Part shown: piece by piece, positions 11,608 to 20,470 of the stretch
How positions within the stretch are numbered: position 1 is the stretch's first letter
How the letters are laid out: each line of letters begins with the position of its first letter
Assembly: GCF_003243515.1 (NCBI RefSeq)
Contig: NZ_QFRA01000003.1
Location: 62,001-126,000, forward strand
Direction of reading: 5' to 3'
Length of the DNA stretch: 64,000 nucleotides
Source of the DNA: Corynebacterium kroppenstedtii
Lineage (GTDB): Bacteria > Actinomycetota > Actinomycetes > Mycobacteriales > Mycobacteriaceae
Made by a program: the position numbers and the translations under genes
The notes under the pieces: generated by a model
Database searches by the model: none
Told to the model about the DNA's origin: nothing
What the model saw: only the letters and a program-made list of their open reading frames with translations

Positions 11608-12267
11608 TCACGCATGTCGCAAGATGGCCTCGACAACCTCCGTGGCCTGCCGGGTGACTTCGCCAGGCTCGACAGCAACCCATGGAGACTGCCACTGATC
11701 GCGTGCTAATGCTTCATACACTGCAGCCGTCCGCTGCTGCAGATCGCTATCCTTCTCAAACGCGTCGCGAGCGCGGGACGCATCCTCGCCCTCGCGGGCC
11801 ACGGCTCGCTCAGAAGCCAGGCGCGGTGGCGTCGATAAGAAAATGTGGAGATCCGGAACCGGAATACCTAGCCGCTCGAACTCGAGCTCAGCAATCCACG
11901 ACACCGTGGGATTGTCCTGCGACGGCGATTGCCCATCCCACCCCGACCGCGCTGCGGTGTATGCAGCATTGGATGCGACGAAACGGTCGATGAGCACGAA
12001 ATATCCGTCCTCCGACAGCTCGGCGATGTCATCTGCGATCTCCGCGCGATCAAGGGCGAACAAGGTGGCCATGCCGCATGCCGAATCGACGAGATCCCCC
12101 ATCCCCCCATACAGCGCGGACCGGGCCAACTGGGCATGAACGGAATCGTTATAGCGGGGAAAAGACACCAGCGCGACGGGCTTTTCCCTCTCCACCAGCT
12201 CTTTTTCTATGGCGGTGACCAAGGTGTTCTTGCCCGCGCCGTCGATGCCCTCACACGCAACAATCAT
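11608..12267 (-). CDS. tmk: Thymidylate kinase
   Basis: Phosphorylates dTMP to dTDP for DNA synthesis. The 219-residue protein begins MIVACEGIDGAGKNTL; the P-loop GAGKNT resembles the actinobacterial variant GAGKRT. The DR motif lies in LIDRFVASNAAY and the lid region in RAVAREGEDASRARDAFE. It lies on the minus strand downstream of mtnN with a 54-bp gap. In relatives it directly precedes mtrA; here bioWF separates them. Confidence 0.95.
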   Translation of the reverse strand: MIVACEGIDGAGKNTLVTAIEKELVEREKPVALVSFPRYNDSVHAQLARSALYGGMGDLVDSACGMATLFALDRAEIADDIAELSEDGYFVLIDRFVASNAAYTAARSGWDGQSPSQDNPTVSWIAELEFERLGIPVPDLHIFLSTPPRLASERAVAREGEDASRARDAFEKDSDLQQRTAAVYEALARDQWQSPWVAVEPGEVTRQATEVVEAILRHA

Positions 12268-12321
12268 GCACCGAGCCTACCGCGTGGCTAGGACATGGCC
12301 GGCAATGAGGCCGATGCCGAC

Positions 12322-13140
12322 CTACACCCGACCAAGAATGTCGAGTGCAGCATTTGCCGCCTGGACCGAGGAATTATCAACCTCATCAAGGTGCACGGAC
12401 GTCTCAGACTCCCCAATGACGTCGGTCACGGACCGCACTGAGATAAACGGCGTCTCATGAAGAACCGCCGTCTGCGCAAGAGCCGAAGATTCCATATCGA
12501 CGACGGACGCGTCCGGGAAAACTTCGCGGATCGCGGCAGCCTCGGGGATGCCGACGAAGCGATCCACGCTGACGAAGCCGAGCGCTTTGGCTTCCATGGC
12601 ATCTGCAGCTGCTAGCAGATCGCGGTCACCCGGGTAACCCGCGGTAAGGCCCGGCACCTGACCGCGCTCGTAGCCGAATGCCGTGAGATCGAAGTCGCCC
12701 GGGACAACTTTCTCGCTTACCACGACGTCACCAATTGAGGCACGACCAGGTACAACACCGGCTGTGCCGATGGACATCACGCAGCCGATCTCGCCGGGCT
12801 CGGCGGATTGGCTCGCTGCGCCATTCGCGGATCCGTCGTTACTAGTTCCGTCGCTCACAACGGACGGCCCTAAACACAACCCAACAGTGGCCGCGTGCGC
12901 CGCGTTCACCAGCCCAATACCGCTGAGAAGCAGCAGGATGGTCTTGCCACCATGACGGCCCACTACAGCGTCGTGAATACCGGGAAGGTGGACGCTGTGA
13001 GCGTCGTCCAAGCGCGCTTTCAGCGGGTCGAATTCCTCCGGCATTGCCGCAATGAGCAGGGCTACGGATGAATCAGATTCGCCATAGGTACGCCCCGGGC
13101 GTGGAACGTCGGACATGACCGATGGTTCGTCACCGCTCAC
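12322..13140 (-). CDS. mtnN: 5'-methylthioadenosine/S-adenosylhomocysteine nucleosidase
   Basis: Cleaves the adenine of SAH and MTA; from SAH it yields S-ribosylhomocysteine, the LuxS substrate. The nucleosidase signature includes LLIAAMPEEF near the start, the SGIG loop, SIGTAGVV, the catalytic region VVDMESSALAQTA and VRSVTDVIGE. A Ser/Asn-rich insert sits near 100-125. I chose GTG 13140 because it overlaps the luxS TGA (GTGA), implying translational coupling. In-frame alternatives are GTG 13158 and ATG 13116, neither with a good ribosome binding site. With luxS it occupies the position of sahH in other corynebacteria. Confidence 0.93.
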   Translation of the reverse strand: MSGDEPSVMSDVPRPGRTYGESDSSVALLIAAMPEEFDPLKARLDDAHSVHLPGIHDAVVGRHGGKTILLLLSGIGLVNAAHAATVGLCLGPSVVSDGTSNDGSANGAASQSAEPGEIGCVMSIGTAGVVPGRASIGDVVVSEKVVPGDFDLTAFGYERGQVPGLTAGYPGDRDLLAAADAMEAKALGFVSVDRFVGIPEAAAIREVFPDASVVDMESSALAQTAVLHETPFISVRSVTDVIGESETSVHLDEVDNSSVQAANAALDILGRV

Positions 13141-13604
13141 GCGAAAACCTGATTCCACTCATCGCTGCGGGCATCAAAGTCCGCCAGCTCTTTCTTGGCG
13201 CCGTCGAGGTCGTGGTGCTCCGCCCAACCGCACGACTTAATTCCCGCGCCGGGCACGGAATCCCACTTCTCGATATCCGCGATGGCCTTCTTGACAGCGT
13301 CGGCAACCTCATCCCAGGTGGGGCCGTCGGCAGTCGTGTCTACGGTCAAGTAAAAACCGGTCTGGCACCCCATTGGGCCGAAGTCAATGACTCCCTTTAA
13401 GTGGTCGCGGAGCGCCTCGGCCATGCTGTGCTCGATCGCGTGCATCGTTGACATCTCGACGTGCGACTTGTTCGGCTGGCGGAACCGTAGGTCGTACTTG
13501 ACGATCGTGTGGCCATCAGCGATCTCGTAATCGGATGCGCGCCGGATGTAAGGCGCAGCCACCTTCGTGTGGTCTAATTCAAAGCTTTCAACGTTCTTTG
13601 GCAC
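13137..13604 (-). CDS. luxS: S-ribosylhomocysteine lyase LuxS
   Basis: Converts S-ribosylhomocysteine to homocysteine and DPD, the precursor of AI-2. The protein is 155 residues from GTG 13604, which has AGGAG nine bases upstream; an ATG at 13661 would add 19 residues that do not look like the family. Metal ligands are H55 and H59 in the HxxEH motif (MHAIEHSMAE) and C125 in IKSCGWAEH. The catalytic Cys is C80 in GPMGCQTGFYL. All key residues are present. It is the first gene of the luxS-mtnN operon. Confidence 0.95.
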   Translation of the reverse strand: MPKNVESFELDHTKVAAPYIRRASDYEIADGHTIVKYDLRFRQPNKSHVEMSTMHAIEHSMAEALRDHLKGVIDFGPMGCQTGFYLTVDTTADGPTWDEVADAVKKAIADIEKWDSVPGAGIKSCGWAEHHDLDGAKKELADFDARSDEWNQVFA

Positions 13605-13929
13605 AGTGTTCACTCCTAACGTGGTGGGTAGATATCGAGTTGCCGTTGTGTTTCGGGACACCTATTGAAGTGATTTTCATCACATTATAGATCATGTGAT
13701 GTCCCATTTATGGCTCTCTACCCCCGCTGCAATCCAGGCTATCACTGCTTTGCCCTGACCTTCGTGGCCTGATGGTGCAATAACGCGGCCTGCCGATGCT
13801 ACCCACATAAACCAGCACGTCCGTAGCTATTTTGTAACTCTTTTGTTATTCTCTTCCACAGTTATTGATGCGAGTACCAATTCCCGCGGAAACAAGGGAT
13901 GACGGCCGTCACTCAAGGGAGGCCACGGA
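13605..13929. other. Divergent control region luxS / 13930 gene
   Basis: About 325 bp between divergent genes. It contains the paired palindromes at 13670-13701 and AT-rich stretches that could be promoters, for example TTTTGTAACTCTTTTGTTATTCT near 13830 read in two parts. I see no coding sequence or RNA gene in it. Confidence 0.6.
13670..13701. promoter_or_regulatory. Three-half-site palindrome cluster upstream of luxS
   Basis: CATCACAT (13678-13685) and ATGTGATG (13694-13701) form a perfect inverted repeat with an 8-base spacer. A further GTGAT (13670-13674) pairs with ATCAC (13679-13683) across 4 bases. The array therefore has three alternating GTGAT/ATCAC half-sites, ending about 65 bp before the luxS start. 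It is a good candidate operator for luxS-mtnN or for the divergent gene. The half-site order is opposite to a GlxR/CRP site (TGTGA…TCACA). Confidence 0.5.
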
Positions 13930-15246
13930 TTGACCAACAACAATCCAACCACGGGGAATAATTCCGAGTCCGAGCGAACGGACGACTCACTACGCACGAA
14001 TTCCTCGTCACAATCGACGCCGTCATCACGCTCTGCATCATCGGCATCATCTTCATCTGCCGACGGTTCCTCGCTGTCTGGTTCCAGTGACGCATCTCAG
14101 ACAGTGTCGTCGGAACGCGTTGTATATAACGGCGCTCCACCGTCACGCGGCCGCCTTCCCATTTACACGTTCGTCGGGACTGGCTTGGTCTTCGCGTGCG
14201 CTATCGGAGTAGGTGTTTGGAAGCTCTCCTCACCCGAGACGGCCTCGTCGACCATGAAACACCCCACCACCGTCGAGACAGAATCGGTATCTTCAAATGA
14301 CAAGACTAACGACGTTGAAGCCGCTGGCTCACAGGGGTCGAACGGTGGTGGCACGTCCAACTCTGGTCAGGGGAATAGAAACTCCGGGAACGCTCAGAGC
14401 AATGGTTACACGCAGTCAGGTAACCAGTCCGGCAACGGTGTTACCAGCGGCGATAAGAATAACCGCGGCTCGAGCGGAAACAGCTCGACCGGAAACGGCT
14501 CAAGCGGAAATAGCTCGCAGGGAAACAATTCGCAATCCCACGAGCAGTCGAACGCCAACACTCAATGGGACGAGGACCCCATCTTGCCTCCCGGTACCAA
14601 GCGGGGCGAGACACACCTCGGTGCGCTCGGTATCCCGCGCGACAGCGGCAACACCGCAATGAGGCAGCACAGTGGCACATCTGATGCCGGCGAGTCCACG
14701 GACGACTCGGATAACGCGCGGGGGATTGGGCTGTGGTTTACCAAGACGCTAGAGAGCCTGCAACGCGTCCTGAGCAGTAGTCAGTTGCACCAAGCTCGGG
14801 AAATTATCGACGATTCGGTCGCGCAGGCACAGTCCGAAGCTGTCCCCATGCATCGAAACAAAGATGGAGTGTGGGTAGCCGACGACAACGACGAGAAACC
14901 CACCCCGAGCAGAGGGACCGCCAACCCCTCGGAGCCGCACAGCGTCCACCCGTCTAGTGATGCGAAGCCCACCGACTCTGCGGATTCCCCGGGACCATCG
15001 CAAGCGCCGGCGCCATCCGAACCATCTGCTTAGCCGCCGCAAGAACCCACTCCGACGGATACACAGAATGGCACGAATTCTCGAGGTGGAGCTGCCCAAC
15101 CGACAACGACCCACCCGAGTGCGATACATGCGCCATCTGGTCAGGGCAACCAGGGTGGAGCGCCGACGCAGGAGCCCACTGCCACCGTTCCGCACACTAC
15201 CGCCGTTACCGGGGCGAACAGAGCCGACGACGGTTCTAGCGAGTAG
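13930..15246 (+). pseudogene. Low-complexity membrane-anchored protein, ORF interrupted by in-frame TAG
   Basis: I recognise no family. The frame starts at TTG 13930 with GGGAGG upstream. It encodes a Ser/Thr-rich cytoplasmic tail (1-75), a single membrane segment near 77-97, and a Ser/Asn/Gly-rich extracellular stalk. A short ordered stretch (LGALGIPRDSG, FTKTLESLQRVL) follows near 230-300. At 15031-15033 a TAG stops translation after 367 residues. The same frame stays open for another 70 codons of the same Pro/Thr/Gln-rich composition, to a double TAG at 15244. A CAG-to-TAG transition is the simplest explanation. The truncated protein could still be made and anchored. Confidence 0.6.
14471..14533 (+). 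repeat. Ser-Gly-Asn coding tandem repeat
   Basis: Degenerate repeats of about 12-18 bases encode SSGNSSTGNGSSGNSSQGNN inside the stalk of the membrane-anchored protein. Such repeats vary readily in length and act as flexible spacers. Confidence 0.6.
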
Positions 15247-15296
15247 TAGCCGGGGACGGCGCTTCTCACGGGCGGCCCGGCGAGTAGTCGCTCCGA

Positions 15297-16637
15297 CTAA
15301 CCTGCGACCGTCGCAACGAAAATTTCAGCGAGTTCATCGCTGTTATTCGTCACGAGGGTGCTCTCTGCATCGTCGGGGATCCACGCAGCCTTACTAGGCA
15401 TGAGATCCAGCGGTCCAAAGCCATCGCCACGAATGTGGTCATCCCCCTCCGACGCTGGTGCGTCATCAACTGAGGGTTGCGAAACATGAACAGTGCCGCG
15501 CGTACACAGAACAATCGCAGGCCCAACCAATGCCTCCGACAATGACTTCCCATCGCTGGCCACACTCGATACTGCAACCGATTGACCCGAATTCAACTCC
15601 CAGCGCTGCAGACGGAACTCAGGCGCCGGCGTCGGATAATAAACACCCTGCGCAGAGAACTGCGAGCCTGCGGACTCACCCGAGGCCGAGCCGCCCGTCG
15701 TTAATTGATTCGGAGTAATCACAGGATCCGGCAGAGGATCGAACGAGAGCACGCGAACCAACTCGGGAACATCAATATGCTTCGAGGTCAACCCACCGCG
15801 CAGCACATTATCCGAGTTCGCCATGATCTCCACACCGAACCCGTGAACGTAGGCGTGCAGCTGGCCCGCGTTGAGGTAAATCCCCTCCCCCGGCTCAAGA
15901 CGAATGTGGTTCAGCAACAACGCGCAAAGGACGCCAGGGTCGGACGGGTAGCGGTCGGCCAGCTCGATCAGATGGTCGGCAACCATCGCGAACTCCGTCT
16001 TACCGCTGTCACGGTAGGCCCGAGCCCCCTCCACAACGGCAGCGATCAACGTTTTGCGCTGGTCAGAGGGAAGAGTAATCCACGTCGTGACCAGGCTGCG
16101 CAACCCTTCAGAGGGAAGAATCCCGGAGATCAGCACACGATAGCGCTCTAATTCCGGGACGGACAACGCGTCGAAAAGCTTAAGAGTCTGCTCAACCGGG
16201 CGGAAACCGCACATCGCGTCGAACTGAGTGAGCGCCACGATCAATTCGGGTTTGTGATTATCATCGCGGTAATTCCGCTCCAACGCGTCACGCGCGATAC
16301 CCAGGGTGTCCTCCCGGGCACACCCCTCTTCCGCCTGTTCCTTCGTCGGATGAGCCTGCAAACTCAACGGTTTATCCGCCGCAAGCAACTTGATCAAGAA
16401 CGGCAACCGGCCCTCGTAGGCTCGGGACATGCCAGCACCCAGGGCACTGACGGAATCCGACGCGATGAGAACATCCAGGGGTTCGCCATCCACTGTTGCC
16501 GGGGCACCTGGGTGGGCACCAAACCACATTTCCGCCTCCGGGTGATCCGACGGCGTTGGCCGGCCAGCCATCTGCGCTATCGCCGTGCGCGACCCCCACG
16601 GATACGTACGAATTGCCCCAGTGAGCGGCTGAACCAT
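15297..16637 (-). CDS. manA: Mannose-6-phosphate isomerase, class I
   Basis: Interconverts fructose-6-P and mannose-6-P, supplying mannose for GDP-mannose, lipomannans and glycans. The 446-residue protein carries the zinc-site motifs SLQAHP near 93 and HKPELIVAL near 129, then the GEGIYLNAGQLHAYVHG cupin motif in two family-typical blocks. GGAGG lies 7 bases before ATG 16637. It heads the run manA – Rv3256c-like – pmmA on the minus strand, as in relatives. Confidence 0.95.
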   Translation of the reverse strand: MVQPLTGAIRTYPWGSRTAIAQMAGRPTPSDHPEAEMWFGAHPGAPATVDGEPLDVLIASDSVSALGAGMSRAYEGRLPFLIKLLAADKPLSLQAHPTKEQAEEGCAREDTLGIARDALERNYRDDNHKPELIVALTQFDAMCGFRPVEQTLKLFDALSVPELERYRVLISGILPSEGLRSLVTTWITLPSDQRKTLIAAVVEGARAYRDSGKTEFAMVADHLIELADRYPSDPGVLCALLLNHIRLEPGEGIYLNAGQLHAYVHGFGVEIMANSDNVLRGGLTSKHIDVPELVRVLSFDPLPDPVITPNQLTTGGSASGESAGSQFSAQGVYYPTPAPEFRLQRWELNSGQSVAVSSVASDGKSLSEALVGPAIVLCTRGTVHVSQPSVDDAPASEGDDHIRGDGFGPLDLMPSKAAWIPDDAESTLVTNNSDELAEIFVATVAG

Positions 16638-16736
16638 CTAAACCTCCATTAAAAATATCTATCGTGCAGCGTGACGTGCTGCCCAAAACAATGTGCTGGC
16701 CACAAAACTTATGCAGACAAGCTACCTACACCGCCA

Positions 16737-17966
16737 TCACTCCTGAGCAACAACATAGGCAGCAGCGGCCGCGCACCGCGCAGCCAAAACACAGATATAC
16801 GCGACCGCGGAATGAAGATCCGACGCCGTCAGATCCACCACCGTCACCGGCCGCGCATCAAAATACCTCTCGAGTCTACTGAGCTCCTGCTCGGAAGGAT
16901 ATGCCCGCGACACCCCCGCATCAGGCTCCTCATTCCTCCCCCGGACCGAATATCCCCCGAGACCCGGCACCACCACAGCAGCCAACGGCTGAACCGCGGG
17001 AGCATCCAAGAACGGATCATAAAAAATTGACTTATCGACGTCACTACTGACGCTGCCCGACCCGGTACCCGTTTCTCCCGACGAGTCGATGGCCGTATCC
17101 ATCGACGTCCCCCGGTGAAGGTCCGAATAAAACCGAGCAAGCTCAGCGGTATCGGCGGTAGCAGCGACAATCCCAAGATGAAGAAGCCGCATCGCGGCGA
17201 ACGAAGCAACATGCCGAGTAGCACCATCGCCTGCAATGACCACTCGATGATCCTTCATACGCAATCCCAGTTGACGCGCAGGATTCACGGACTCATCGCG
17301 CTCGGGACCACTAGCTTCCATCTCACGGTCAACAGCATCTGCCGCATAATCCAACACGCCTTGAATCGGCAGCTGGCCGACGAGACCACATCCGCCCGTC
17401 ACGGTGGCAATATACCGACCCCATGATTCTTCCGTGACACCCGGAATGTCCGGGACAACAAGGCCATACCCTGCGCCTGCCTCCGCAACAGGTCCCGACG
17501 TCGGTGCAGCCACCATAACCATCGCCCCGACCTGCCGGCACCGCACCACAGCTTCCTCCGCTTCACGGTCCGCAGGATCCGGCGTCAGGACAATCACGCA
17601 GTCCATTGCTCCCACGTACCGAGGCAGACGGTCCACCACCACAATGGGGACCGACGGATCCGGAATCAGCGAGACCGCGACACGGGCAGCGTGAACTGCG
17701 GTATCCGAACACGCCACGATCACGACGCCGCAGGCAACGTCGGGAATACTTTTCGCGAAGGAACGGAGATCCTCAGAGGAATCGTCGGTCGTGTCGTCGG
17801 CAATACCGAAAAAGTCGGAACGCAGGCTTTCTGCGCTGGGGCCGTCGGGCGTGCTCTCTATCGTCAGGAGGTCAAGGACTGACATCACGTCAGATAGTGA
17901 CCGGGCGACGGCGCGGATGCGCGCGCCTTCTTGAGCTACCGTTACAAGCGTTTCGCGGGGGTACAC
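16737..17966 (-). CDS. Rv3256c/TobH-like conserved protein, SIS-type fold suspected
   Basis: A 409-residue actinobacterial protein found between phosphomannomutase and mannose isomerase genes, as here (11 bp after pmmA, 99 bp before manA). Function is unknown. Alternating hydrophobic strands such as GVVIVACSD, VPIVVVDRL, DCVIVLTPD and RVVIAGDGATRHVASFAAMRL suggest Rossmann/SIS-like sugar-phosphate folds. The second half contains an acidic Ser/Gly insert near 285-310. The start is GTG 17966. Context suggests a role linked to mannose phosphate metabolism, but catalysis is not shown. Confidence 0.75.
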   Translation of the reverse strand: MYPRETLVTVAQEGARIRAVARSLSDVMSVLDLLTIESTPDGPSAESLRSDFFGIADDTTDDSSEDLRSFAKSIPDVACGVVIVACSDTAVHAARVAVSLIPDPSVPIVVVDRLPRYVGAMDCVIVLTPDPADREAEEAVVRCRQVGAMVMVAAPTSGPVAEAGAGYGLVVPDIPGVTEESWGRYIATVTGGCGLVGQLPIQGVLDYAADAVDREMEASGPERDESVNPARQLGLRMKDHRVVIAGDGATRHVASFAAMRLLHLGIVAATADTAELARFYSDLHRGTSMDTAIDSSGETGTGSGSVSSDVDKSIFYDPFLDAPAVQPLAAVVVPGLGGYSVRGRNEEPDAGVSRAYPSEQELSRLERYFDARPVTVVDLTASDLHSAVAYICVLAARCAAAAAYVVAQE

Positions 17967-17977
17967 AACGGCCTATT

Positions 17978-19357
17978 CTAGGCGCGAATAACCGCTAAAA
18001 CATCCGAGGTGAGGGCATCGACGGCCTCACGGGTCTTAGCCTCTGCATTCAACCTGAGGAGCGGTTCCGTGTTCGAGGCACGCACATTGAACCACTCACC
18101 GTTCCTGAGTTCGACGGTGAGGCCGTCGAGTTCATCCATGCTCTCGGCGCAGTCGGCGTACGCTGCGCGCACGGCCTCAACCCGCTCCCGCTGAGCCTCG
18201 GCGGAATCCAGACGCGAGTTGATTTCGCCGGAAGCCTCGTACCGCGAGTAGTGGTCCATCAGCTCCGACAGGGGCTTGTCCTGCGAGCCCAGCGCGGCGA
18301 GCACGTGGAGGGCCGCCAACATTCCGGAGTCTGCGTTGAAGAATTCGGTGAAGTAATAGTGAGCGGAGTGCTCGCCACCAAAAATGGCGCCCGTCTTTGC
18401 CATCGTCGCCTTGATGAAGGAATGGCCGACGCGGGTACGCACTGGTTTCCCACCGTTCTCCGTGATCATTTCGGGGACGGTGTGGGAGGTGATCAGGTTG
18501 TGAATGATGGTCGCGCCGGGCTTCTGGCTCAGGTAGCGCTCGGCGATGAGTGCGCAGATCGCGGACGGAGTGACAGGGTTGCCTTTTTCGTCGACCACGA
18601 AGCACCGATCGGCGTCGCCATCGAAAGCCAGTCCGATGTCGGCCTTCTGGTCAACCACGAATTTCTGGAGGTCCACAAGATTCTTCGGCTCCAGGGGGTT
18701 GGCCACGTGGTTCGGGAATGTTCCGTCGAGCTCGAAGTAGAGCGTGCGAATATCCAGAGGAAGGCCACCCAGAACGGCGGGGACGGTGTACCCGCCCATT
18801 CCGTTGCCGGCATCGACTGCAACAACGAGGGGACGTGAGGAGGTCAGGTCGACGAGGCTATTGAGGAACTTCGCGTAGCCGGGCAATACATCTTTGTCCG
18901 TCGCTTCACCCCGGTCGCCGTCATACGCCGGAACACCGCGCACGAGGTCATCCTTGATCTCAGCCAATCCGGTCTGCTCCCCCACCGGCCGAGCTCCCGC
19001 GCGGCACATCTTAATGCCATTGTACTGGGACGGGTTGTGGGAGGCCGTGAACATTGCCCCCGCGCACTTCATGCTCCCGGAGGCGTAGTACAGCTCGTCG
19101 GTGGAGCACAGATGGACCTTGACGACGTCGAGCCCCTGGTTCATGACGCCCTCGGCGAAAGCATCGGACAGCGATGGTGAGCTTTCCCGCATATCGTGCC
19201 CGACGGCGACAGTGGATTCCCCCTCCGACCGGAGCAGACGAGCAAACGCGGCGCCGACCTCTTTCACAAAAGCTTCATCGATGTGCTCCCCGACGACCCC
19301 CCGGACGTCGTAAGCCTTGATAACGGAGTCAACAAATGAGCGATCACGCGCAGGCAC
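17978..19357 (-). CDS. manB: Phosphomannomutase/phosphoglucomutase
   Basis: Converts mannose-6-P to mannose-1-P for GDP-mannose (PmmA/ManB). Its 459 residues form the four-domain alpha-D-phosphohexomutase fold. The phosphoserine loop is FTASHNPSQYNG near 103-114, the metal loop DGDADRCF near 245, the sugar-binding GGEHSAHYYF near 325, and the phosphate-binding RASNTEPLLRLN near 425. The start is GTG 19357 with AAAGGA upstream. All catalytic motifs are intact. Confidence 0.96.
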   Translation of the reverse strand: MPARDRSFVDSVIKAYDVRGVVGEHIDEAFVKEVGAAFARLLRSEGESTVAVGHDMRESSPSLSDAFAEGVMNQGLDVVKVHLCSTDELYYASGSMKCAGAMFTASHNPSQYNGIKMCRAGARPVGEQTGLAEIKDDLVRGVPAYDGDRGEATDKDVLPGYAKFLNSLVDLTSSRPLVVAVDAGNGMGGYTVPAVLGGLPLDIRTLYFELDGTFPNHVANPLEPKNLVDLQKFVVDQKADIGLAFDGDADRCFVVDEKGNPVTPSAICALIAERYLSQKPGATIIHNLITSHTVPEMITENGGKPVRTRVGHSFIKATMAKTGAIFGGEHSAHYYFTEFFNADSGMLAALHVLAALGSQDKPLSELMDHYSRYEASGEINSRLDSAEAQRERVEAVRAAYADCAESMDELDGLTVELRNGEWFNVRASNTEPLLRLNAEAKTREAVDALTSDVLAVIRA

Positions 19358-19417
19358 GGGAATCCTTTCGTCTGAATAATGTTCGCAGTTATCTTACACG
19401 GGCTTGACTTATCGATG

Positions 19418-20370
19418 TCACCTATCGCCATCCGGATCCGGGTCCGGAACGGCGTGAAGATGGCCGCGCTTACGCCCCGGAATGTTATGCAGCGACGGGT
19501 GCCGAACCTCCGACGAGTCCTGTGTCCGCGACCAGCCCTGCGCGAGCTCGTGTGGTTCTGAGTGGTTCGACGCTCCCCCTCGCATCGTCCTTGTCGACGG
19601 TTCCTCCTCGGTCTCGGCGCGGTGGGGTTCAACCCGGTTATGGGGTGCGACGTGCGACGCGTGGTGATTGTCCGGCCTGTGGTGACGGCTCGTTTGGCCC
19701 GTCGTGATGACAGACCTTCCATAGGAGGACTCCACGGTGGGTTCTTCCCCGCGGCCACGCCACAGGCGACGACGACGCTCACGTTCTTTTGCCGCTTGAA
19801 GGAGAGGGGATTCGCTCTCCCACTCGGCGTCATCGTCGGAGTCGGTACCGGGGTCATTGTTGTAGCCGTCGTTGTTATAGGCGTCGGCTGCGTAGCCGTC
19901 GGCACCGTGACGGTCGGCTTGCGACCTCATAGTCGAGGGTCCCGTCGAGAATGTTCTCTTCTCATTGCGGTGGCATGCGGCCTCACCGCGGTGTCCGTTT
20001 AAGCGCGAGATGGTGTCTTGGATATCAGCAACTGCACCCTGGGTTGCGTCGGCATGACGAGCGCCAGAACCCGCACCAAACCGAGCACCGGGACCAGCAA
20101 CGGAACCGGCGTCGACACGGTGGTTGCCGCCCTGAGGATCATTGACGCTATCTAAGAGCGCTGTCATGTCGTCAACGTCGTCAACGTTGGGTTCGTCGCG
20201 AATAACTGTCCACCCCTCGGGCGGGCGGAACTGCGCGGAATGGCGCGCACACAAATCCCAACTGTGGGGATTGTCGTCTAAGGAGAGGGGGCCTCCGCGT
20301 GCGAATACACCAAGGTCGCAGCTGCGGGTCGGCCACAACCGGGGCGGCAGCACAGTCGCTTCTTATTCAC
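19418..20370 (-). pseudogene. DUF3499 family protein, frameshifted in a C5 run
   Basis: Homologue of the small Cys-containing actinobacterial protein next to pmmA (Rv3258c family, DUF3499). From GTG 20370 the frame encodes NKKRLCCRPGCGRPAAATL and VYSHAEAP, then stops at 20278-20280. The downstream frame continues SLDDNPHSWDLCARHSAQF, exactly the family's next segment. Adding one C to the five C residues (20287-20291, G on plus) joins them. The remaining roughly 260 residues are low-complexity, acidic and His/Arg-rich. An alternative GTG start is 20385. The gene is either truly broken or miscalled in the homopolymer. Confidence 0.75.
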
Positions 20371-20470
20371 GCGCTTTTCGTTCACGTCGCATTAGTCTAG
20401 CTGCCCATGTCCTCAATACCGACGGCGTGGATGATTCATCCTGTCGGCGGCGCCCATTAGTGTTGGTGGC

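Noticed and set aside
13670..13701. GlxR/CRP binding site upstream of luxS
   Set aside because: The half-sites are in the opposite order (ATCAC…GTGAT rather than TGTGA…TCACA) and the spacing does not fit.
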